Source of the DNA: Candidatus Izemoplasmatales bacterium
GTDB taxonomy: Bacteria > Bacillota_I > Bacilli_A > Izemoplasmatales > Hujiaoplasmataceae
Length of the DNA: 46,700 nucleotides
Direction of reading: 5' to 3'
Assembly: GCA_041649275.1 (NCBI GenBank)
Contig: JBAZNL010000012.1
Span: forward strand, 1 to 46,700
Below are positions 42,222-46,700 of the stretch, in pieces. Below the pieces are notes generated by a model. That model was given only the letters and a program-made list of their open reading frames with translations. It had not been told where the DNA came from and did not search any database. The position numbers and the translations under genes are program-made. Every line of letters starts with the position of its first letter. The first letter of the stretch is position 1.

Positions 42222-42644
42222 CTATTTCTTGACGGTGCGATAACGGTAGAGCATCGCCGCCGGCCAGAAGAGGGTGCCGATGGCGACGATGACGAACCAA
42301 AGGAAATCCTTGAAGAAGGAACGGAACCAGAGGTTCACGAAGAGCGCGAGGCCGACGACGACGACATAGCCGAAGACGGCGAAGAGGAACCCGCCCCTGC
42401 GCTTGCGGACCAGGTTCGCGCGGAACTCGGTCGACTTGCCCGGAAACGCCTGGAGGACGTCGTCGGTCGAGCCGAACTCCTCGATCGAGCGGCGGACCGC
42501 CGCGTCGACGGGGGTGCCCTGCTCGACCAGGTCCTCGACCTTCTCCTCGAGCGAGATCGAGAGGATGTCGATCAGCTCGCGCTTGTCCTGTTCGTTGAAA
42601 TAGTCCTTGAGGAGCTTCGATACGAACTTCTTGATCCTGTTCAT
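42222..42644 (-). CDS. HAAS/permease-prefix domain membrane protein, PadR partner
   Basis: A 140-residue protein. An N-terminal helical domain (NEQDKRELIDILSISLEEKVEDLVEQG, AVRRSIEEFGSTDDVLQAF) is of the HAAS/permease-prefix type. It is followed by two hydrophobic spans (FLFAVFGYVVVVGLALFVNLWF, FLWFVIVAIGTLFWPAAML). Such proteins commonly sit beside PadR regulators and are thought to sense or modulate membrane processes. Its ATG overlaps the padR stop (ATGA). Confidence 0.85.
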   Translation of the reverse strand: MNRIKKFVSKLLKDYFNEQDKRELIDILSISLEEKVEDLVEQGTPVDAAVRRSIEEFGSTDDVLQAFPGKSTEFRANLVRKRRGGFLFAVFGYVVVVGLALFVNLWFRSFFKDFLWFVIVAIGTLFWPAAMLYRYRTVKK

Positions 42645-42973
42645 CGGATGTCGTCCCCCATGATCGCGCGCATGATGTCCTGGAGGACCTTCCATTCGGC
42701 GATGGTTTCGCGGAAGTACGCCTTCCCGAGCGGCGTGATCCTGTAGTAGCGGCGCTGGCCGCCGTGCGATTTCTCCCCGGTGTAGGAGGAAATCAGTTCG
42801 CGCGCTTCGAGACGCTGCACGACCGAGTAGAGGGTCGCTTCCCTGATGTCGAACTTGTTCGCGGTGCGCGTCTTGATCTCGCCGGCGAGTTCATAGCCGT
42901 ACATGTCGCGCTCCAGGAGCAGTTTCAGGATGATCGTGTCGATGTGCCCCCGGATGATGTCGCTCGAGATCAT
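42641..42973 (-). CDS. PadR-family transcriptional regulator
   Basis: A 110-residue PadR winged-helix protein: DTIILKLLLERDMYGYEL, FDIREATLYSVVQRLEARELI, GGQRRYYRITPLGKAYF. The family usually represses neighbouring membrane-protein genes. GAGG lies 6 bases before the ATG. It begins nine bases after the degV stop and is coupled to the HAAS gene, which is its likely functional partner. Confidence 0.93.
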   Translation of the reverse strand: MISSDIIRGHIDTIILKLLLERDMYGYELAGEIKTRTANKFDIREATLYSVVQRLEARELISSYTGEKSHGGQRRYYRITPLGKAYFRETIAEWKVLQDIMRAIMGDDIR

Positions 42974-42981
42974 CGGGATCC

Positions 42982-43836
42982 TCAGTGCTTCTCGACGTAT
43001 CCGATCGTGATCGCCTTGGGACCGCAATGGGCGCCGACGGCGGGCGTCAGGAGGTAGTCCTTGATCTCCTTGTACTGCGGCCGGGCGGCGAGGACCTTCG
43101 CGCGGATGACCGCGACGGTCTCGGGATTCTTGGCGTGGATGATGAACGGTTCGATGTCCTTGCCTTCGGTCTCCTCGAGGAACTTCTCGATGACGCGGTC
43201 GACGGCGCGGGAGAAGGTGCGGATCTTCTCGACGGTGACGACGGCGCCGTTCTTGTCGATCTCGAGCAGCGGCTTGATCTTGAGGACGTCGGCGACGAAG
43301 CCGGCGGCGTTCGAGAGGCGGCCGTTCTTGACGAGGAACTTGAGGTCGGCGACGGCGAAGTAGATGTGGTTGTGGTCGCGGATGAACTCGAGTTCCTTCA
43401 GGATCTCTTCGAGCGAGCAGCCGCGCGCGGCCATCTCGGAGGCGGTGAGGGCCATCTTCACCTGGAGGTAGCCGACGGTCTTCGAGTCGAAGACGGTGAC
43501 GTGTACGCCTTCGGCCATCTTCTTGGCGATCATCGCGTTCTCGTAGATGCCCGACATCTTCGAGGAGATCGTGATGAAGAGGACCTCGTCGCAGCCCTGG
43601 TCGCGGAAGCGTTCGTAGACGGCGAGCATCTCGCCGGTCGAGGCCATCGCGGTCCGCGGGAAGAGCGAGGGATCGTTCTCGATCATCTCGTAGAAGCGCT
43701 CGGCGGTGAGTTCCTCGTAGTCGACGTATTCCTTGTCGCCGAAGAGGATCCGGGAGCGGATGATCGGGATGTCGTAGGGATGGGAGATGTAGTCGATCGC
43801 GGAGTTGGTGCACACCATGACGCCAAGCTTCTTCAT
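42982..43836 (-). CDS. DegV family fatty-acid-binding protein
   Basis: A 284-residue DegV protein: VCTNSAIDYISHPYDIPIIRSRILFGDKEY, the TAMASTGEMLAVYERF segment, ISSKMSGIYENA, VFDSKTVGYLQ and KFLVKNGRLSN, all in the usual order. DegV/FakB proteins bind a fatty acid and may present it to the FakA kinase for acyl-phosphate formation; the kinase is not in the window. Its own promoter lies at 43874-43901; it heads the operon with padR. Confidence 0.94.
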   Translation of the reverse strand: MKKLGVMVCTNSAIDYISHPYDIPIIRSRILFGDKEYVDYEELTAERFYEMIENDPSLFPRTAMASTGEMLAVYERFRDQGCDEVLFITISSKMSGIYENAMIAKKMAEGVHVTVFDSKTVGYLQVKMALTASEMAARGCSLEEILKELEFIRDHNHIYFAVADLKFLVKNGRLSNAAGFVADVLKIKPLLEIDKNGAVVTVEKIRTFSRAVDRVIEKFLEETEGKDIEPFIIHAKNPETVAVIRAKVLAARPQYKEIKDYLLTPAVGAHCGPKAITIGYVEKH

Positions 43837-43873
43837 AGGGGTTTCCTCTCTGTTCTCTCTGGAATCAACTTCT

Positions 43874-43901
43874 ATTATACCGTAAGGATCGGGAAAGTCA
43901 A
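43874..43901 (-). promoter_or_regulatory. Promoter of the degV operon
   Basis: On the minus strand TTGACT (43901-43896), a 16-base spacer and TATAAT (43879-43874), directly after the helicase stop codon. Confidence 0.8.
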
Positions 43902-43921
43902 CCGAACCCCCGGAATCGGGG

Positions 43922-45553
43922 TCAGGCGTGCGGCGGGCGGGTCGTCCACTCGCGTCCGAGCGGTTTCGAGGGCGAGAGTTTCGCGATCTTGCCCTTCAGG
44001 CGGGTGCCGGAGAGCTTCGCGTAGGCCTCCTCCTTGGCGGCGGCGGGGACGCTGAAGAAGGTGAATTCGGTGAGGATCGCGATGTTCTGGACCTCGCGGC
44101 GCTGGAGCTTCACCTTTCCGCAGACGAAGTCGAGGACGTCGGAGACGAAGAGCCCGTCCTGCTTCCCGACGTTCAGGTGGAAGCGGGCGAGACCGGTCGT
44201 GTCGGCGGTGGAGGGGTAGCCGGGCTTCTTCGCCTCGAACTCCTCGTTGATGTCCGCCTCGTTGGCCGGGGCGGCGCTCTCGCGCACGATCATCTTGAGG
44301 AGGCCGGCGATGATCTCGTCCTCGGTCAGGCCGGTCTCGATCATCTTGTTCATGATCGCGTACTCCTTGTCGAGGTCTTCGGCCTCGACGAGGTCCCGGA
44401 CGCGCTGGATCAGCTTGTCGTTCTTGACGTCGAGGACCTTCTCGTAGGTCGGGATCGCGCGCTTCTTGATCTTCGTCTTGAGGATCCGCTCGATCTCCTC
44501 GATCTGCTTCATCTCGCCCTTCGAGACGAGCGTGAAGGAATAGCCGACGTCGCCCATGCGGCCGGTGCGGCCGATGCGGTGGACGTAGTAGTCGGCCTTC
44601 TCGGGGACGTCGTAGTTGAACACGGCCTCGACCTCGCGGATGTCGAGTCCGCGGGCGGCGACGTCGGTCGCGACCATCACGTCGATGATGCCGTTGTGGA
44701 ACTTCTTGAGGACGTCGAGGCGCGTCGTCTGCGGCAGGTCGCCGTGGATCTTGTCGCAGTTGACGCCGCGTTCGATCAGTTCCTGGGTGAGTTCGTCGAC
44801 CTTGACCTTGGTGTTGCAGAAGATGAGCGAGAGCTTCGGGTGGTAGACGTTCAGGAGGCGGTAGAGGGCTTCCGTCTTGTTCTCGCGCTTGACCTTGTAG
44901 TAGTACTGGTTGACGTCGGTGTTGGTCTGTTCCTCGCCGATCACCTTGACGAGTTCGGGCTCGCGCATGTAGGAGGTGGCGAGGCCCATCACCGACCGCG
45001 GCATGGTCGCCGAGAACATCATCGTCTGGCGCTCCGCGGGGACGTGCGAGAAGACCTTCTCGATGTCCTCCTGGAAGCCCATCTTGAGCATCTCGTCGGC
45101 CTCGTCCATGACCATGATGCGGACCAGGTCGAACTTGAGGATCCCGCGGTCGAGGAGGTCGATCGTGCGCCCGGGGGTGCCGACGACGATCTGCGGCTTC
45201 TTTCTGAGGGCGAAGATCTGGTTCTGGATCGGGTCGCCGCCGTAGACCGTGGCGATCCGGCAGTCGGGGACGTACTTGGCGATCCGCCCGAACTCGTCCT
45301 TGATCTGGACGGCGAGTTCGCGGGTGGGGCAGATGACGACGGCCTGAACCGCGGGGACGGAAAAGTCGATCCGTTCGAGGATCGGGATGCCGAAGGCGGC
45401 GGTCTTGCCGGTGCCGGTGTGGGAGTGGCCGATGACGTCCTTGCCGGAAAGTAAAAGCGGGATCGTCAGTTCCTGGATCTCGGTCCAGGCGACGAAGCCC
45501 ATCTCCTCGACCGCCTTCTGGATCTCGGGTCTGAGGCCGATGTTGAATTCCAT
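43922..45553 (-). CDS. DEAD-box RNA helicase with DbpA-type RNA-binding domain
   Basis: A 543-residue helicase: Q-motif region (FVAWTEIQELTIPLLL), HTGTGKTAA, PTRELA, GTPGR, DEAD in VMDEADEML, SAT, then domain 2 with TDVAARGLD and HRIGRTGR. After ~380 comes a helical stretch and, from ~460, a DbpA-like RNA-binding domain (LARFHLNVGKQDGLFVSDVLDF). CshA/DeaD-type helicases assist ribosome assembly, RNA decay and cold adaptation. I chose ATG 45553, where AAAGGA is properly spaced; an ATG at 45562 is too close to that site. Confidence 0.94.
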   Translation of the reverse strand: MEFNIGLRPEIQKAVEEMGFVAWTEIQELTIPLLLSGKDVIGHSHTGTGKTAAFGIPILERIDFSVPAVQAVVICPTRELAVQIKDEFGRIAKYVPDCRIATVYGGDPIQNQIFALRKKPQIVVGTPGRTIDLLDRGILKFDLVRIMVMDEADEMLKMGFQEDIEKVFSHVPAERQTMMFSATMPRSVMGLATSYMREPELVKVIGEEQTNTDVNQYYYKVKRENKTEALYRLLNVYHPKLSLIFCNTKVKVDELTQELIERGVNCDKIHGDLPQTTRLDVLKKFHNGIIDVMVATDVAARGLDIREVEAVFNYDVPEKADYYVHRIGRTGRMGDVGYSFTLVSKGEMKQIEEIERILKTKIKKRAIPTYEKVLDVKNDKLIQRVRDLVEAEDLDKEYAIMNKMIETGLTEDEIIAGLLKMIVRESAAPANEADINEEFEAKKPGYPSTADTTGLARFHLNVGKQDGLFVSDVLDFVCGKVKLQRREVQNIAILTEFTFFSVPAAAKEEAYAKLSGTRLKGKIAKLSPSKPLGREWTTRPPHA

Positions 45554-45642
45554 GGGAATCATTCCTTTCGGTGAAGCGTATCGTATCGGGAGCGCGCCTT
45601 GCGCGTCCCGTCCGTTTTCATGTCGGGTGAATGCGGGCCAAA

Positions 45643-45667
45643 GAAAAGGTCAGCGCACGGCTGACCT
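45643..45667 (-). terminator. Terminator of the rpsP-khpA-DUF523 operon
   Basis: On the minus strand AGGTCAGC-CGTGC-GCTGACCT followed by TTTCTTT, right after the DUF523 stop. Between here and the helicase start lies only a GC-rich hairpin (about 45588-45609). Confidence 0.88.
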
Positions 45668-45669
45668 CG

Positions 45670-46092
45670 TCATTTGACTTCCACGATGCGGACGCCGCCG
45701 GCCAAGAGGTGAGATGCCGTTTCGCCGCGGCCGGGGATCGTGGTTCCCGAAAACGTCCCGTCGTATACGTAGGAAAAACCGCAGGACGGGCTGCCGTCTT
45801 TCAGGATCGCCTGGGTGCAACGGTGCTTCTTGAGCAGTTCGAGCGTGACTTTCTTGCCGCGGTCGAAATAGGCCGTGACGTCCTCGCCCCGCGCGTTCTT
45901 CACGAGCGCGCCGGGCGTGACGATCTCCGAGGGGATCCGGGGCGTGGGCAAACCGCCGAACGATTCCGGACAGATCGGGATCACGGTCTTGTTGCGGACG
46001 TATTCGACGACCCTGGGGTCCAGGTTGTTGCCCCCGTCGTACTTGCAGTTGAAACCGAGCAGGCATGCGCTGACCGCGATGACTTCGTCCAT
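45670..46092 (-). CDS. DUF523 family protein (TudS-like)
   Basis: A 140-residue DUF523 protein: VSACLLGFNCKYDGGNN at the start, ICPESFGGLPTPR, and ILKDGSPSCG with the third conserved Cys. The three conserved cysteines bind an iron-sulfur cluster in characterised relatives that desulfurise thiouracil; whether this one does is inference. GAGG lies upstream of ATG 46092. It takes the position after khpA where rimM is usual. Confidence 0.9.
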   Translation of the reverse strand: MDEVIAVSACLLGFNCKYDGGNNLDPRVVEYVRNKTVIPICPESFGGLPTPRIPSEIVTPGALVKNARGEDVTAYFDRGKKVTLELLKKHRCTQAILKDGSPSCGFSYVYDGTFSGTTIPGRGETASHLLAGGVRIVEVK

Positions 46093-46129
46093 TTCACACC
46101 TCAAGTTGCGTTCGTCGGTACCGGTGATG

Positions 46130-46378
46130 CTAGAAAGCGTCGATGTCGATGTTGATCTTCTTGCCGAGACGCGAGGCGGCCGCGTAGGCGATCGTGCGGA
46201 TCGCGTTCGCGATCTTCCCGCCCTTGCCGATCACGCGGCCCAGGTCGTCCTGGTTGACGAGTACCTGGATCGTGACCGATTCGTCGTCCTCGGCGAACTT
46301 CTTCACGACCAGATCCTCGGGATGCACGACCAGCGGCGTCACGAGGTCCGATATCAGTTTTTCGAAGTTGATCGCCAT
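46130..46378 (-). CDS. khpA: KhpA, KH-domain RNA-binding protein
   Basis: An 82-residue single type II KH domain: VTIQVLVNQDDLGRVIGKGGKIANAIRTI with the GKGG loop. KhpA works with KhpB (Jag) in RNA binding and cell-envelope control in Gram-positive bacteria. It follows rpsP by 13 bases, the conserved order rpsP-khpA. Confidence 0.95.
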   Translation of the reverse strand: MAINFEKLISDLVTPLVVHPEDLVVKKFAEDDESVTIQVLVNQDDLGRVIGKGGKIANAIRTIAYAAASRLGKKINIDIDAF

Positions 46379-46391
46379 TTCGATGTCCTGC

Positions 46392-46658
46392 TTACTTCTT
46401 CTTCGAATCGGTGTAGGCGGCGATGATGCCCTGCCGCGTCAGCAGATTCTTGACCGTGTCGGTCGGCTGCGCGCCGTTCTGAAGCCACTTCATCACGGCA
46501 TCCTTCTTGATGTCGAGATGGATCGGTTCCTTCGTCGGATCGTAGACCCCGACGATCTCCAGGAACCGGCCGTCGCGCTTCTGAGAAGCCTCGGCGGCGA
46601 CGATGCGGTAGAACGGTTTCTTCGTCGTGCCGAAACGCTGCAATCTGATTTTGACCAT
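46392..46658 (-). CDS. rpsP: 30S ribosomal protein S16
   Basis: An 88-residue S16: MVKIRLQRFGTTKKPFYRIVAAE, RDGRFLEIVGVYDPTKEP, VMKWLQNGAQPTDTVKNLL. Length and motifs are standard. GGAGGG precedes the ATG. The upstream gene, often ffh, would lie beyond the right edge. Confidence 0.98.
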   Translation of the reverse strand: MVKIRLQRFGTTKKPFYRIVAAEASQKRDGRFLEIVGVYDPTKEPIHLDIKKDAVMKWLQNGAQPTDTVKNLLTRQGIIAAYTDSKKK

Positions 46659-46689
46659 GGATTTCCCTCCTGATTAGCAAAGTCACCTT

Positions 46690-46695
46690 ATTGTA
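46690..46695 (-). promoter_or_regulatory. -10 box of the rpsP operon
   Basis: TACAAT on the minus strand, 31 bases before the rpsP ATG; the -35 box is outside the window. It suggests that rpsP can be transcribed from its own promoter. Confidence 0.5.
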
Positions 46696-46700
46696 GCAGA

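Noticed and set aside
45588..45609. GC-rich hairpin before the helicase gene as a repeat family with 3742-3764
   Set aside because: The two share GGGACGCGC-type arms but differ in the loop and one has a bulge; two copies are not enough to call a repeat family.

Overview
The window is GC-rich DNA from a bacterium of the Bacillota/Mycoplasmatota type. The reasons are the gene families (YhaM-type exonuclease, KhpA, DUF1146, Gx transporter with a NusG_II protein, DegV, PadR with a HAAS-domain partner, SipW-type signal peptides), strong AGGAGG ribosome binding sites, sigma-A-like TTGACA/TATAAT promoters with 17-base spacers and many factor-independent terminators. TGA is an ordinary stop: several genes end in it inside ATGA overlaps. 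This is therefore not the Mycoplasma code. Genes are densely packed. I see no rRNA, tRNA, insertion sequence, phage or CRISPR array. The exact lineage cannot be fixed by reading; a high-GC relative of the Acholeplasma/Izemoplasma/Erysipelotrichia area is my guess.

Region 1 (1-3642, minus strand): a run of at least four small secreted or anchored proteins, three of them paralogues with a SipW-type N-terminus (T-F/Y-AWFT). A near-consensus promoter and a cyclic-di-GMP-I (GEMM) riboswitch with its own terminator precede them. Region 2 (3793-16802): an eleven-gene minus-strand operon (thiolase, SDR reductase/dehydrogenase, ketoacyl-synthase-III-like enzyme, LivH, LivM, a LivG with a ~260-residue helical N-terminal extension, LivF, LivK-like lipoprotein, CoA-transferase, two alpha/beta hydrolases). 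It is divergent from a TetR-family regulator, and matching inverted repeats lie between them. It looks like uptake, CoA activation and thiolytic breakdown of an unidentified carboxylic acid or ester.

Region 3 (16808-29261, minus): a second c-di-GMP-I riboswitch with perfect promoter boxes heads a four-gene operon. The genes are an anchored 225-residue protein, a 2,426-residue secreted GLUG-like repeat protein (probable adhesin), a Cache-HAMP-GGDEF-EAL protein with a damaged GGDEF (GGNEF) and a good EAL site, and a membrane GGDEF-EAL protein with degenerate motifs. A c-di-GMP sensor therefore controls both a surface protein and enzymes predicted to degrade c-di-GMP, which is a built-in feedback loop. 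A complete membrane GAF-GGDEF cyclase (39925-41595) could supply the signal. This c-di-GMP/surface system is the most striking content of the window. Divergent from the riboswitch is a 1,134-residue secreted protein with a degenerate PrsA/parvulin-like C-terminal part.

Region 4 (32841-46700) is mostly housekeeping. It holds a cca-pulA-yhaM operon, YigZ, and DUF1146 plus NusG_II genes divergent from an ApbE lipoprotein. The diguanylate cyclase follows, then a degV-padR-HAAS-Gx transporter operon, a DEAD-box helicase, and rpsP-khpA-DUF523. The ApbE/NusG_II/Gx set resembles parts of flavin-based extracellular electron transfer loci.
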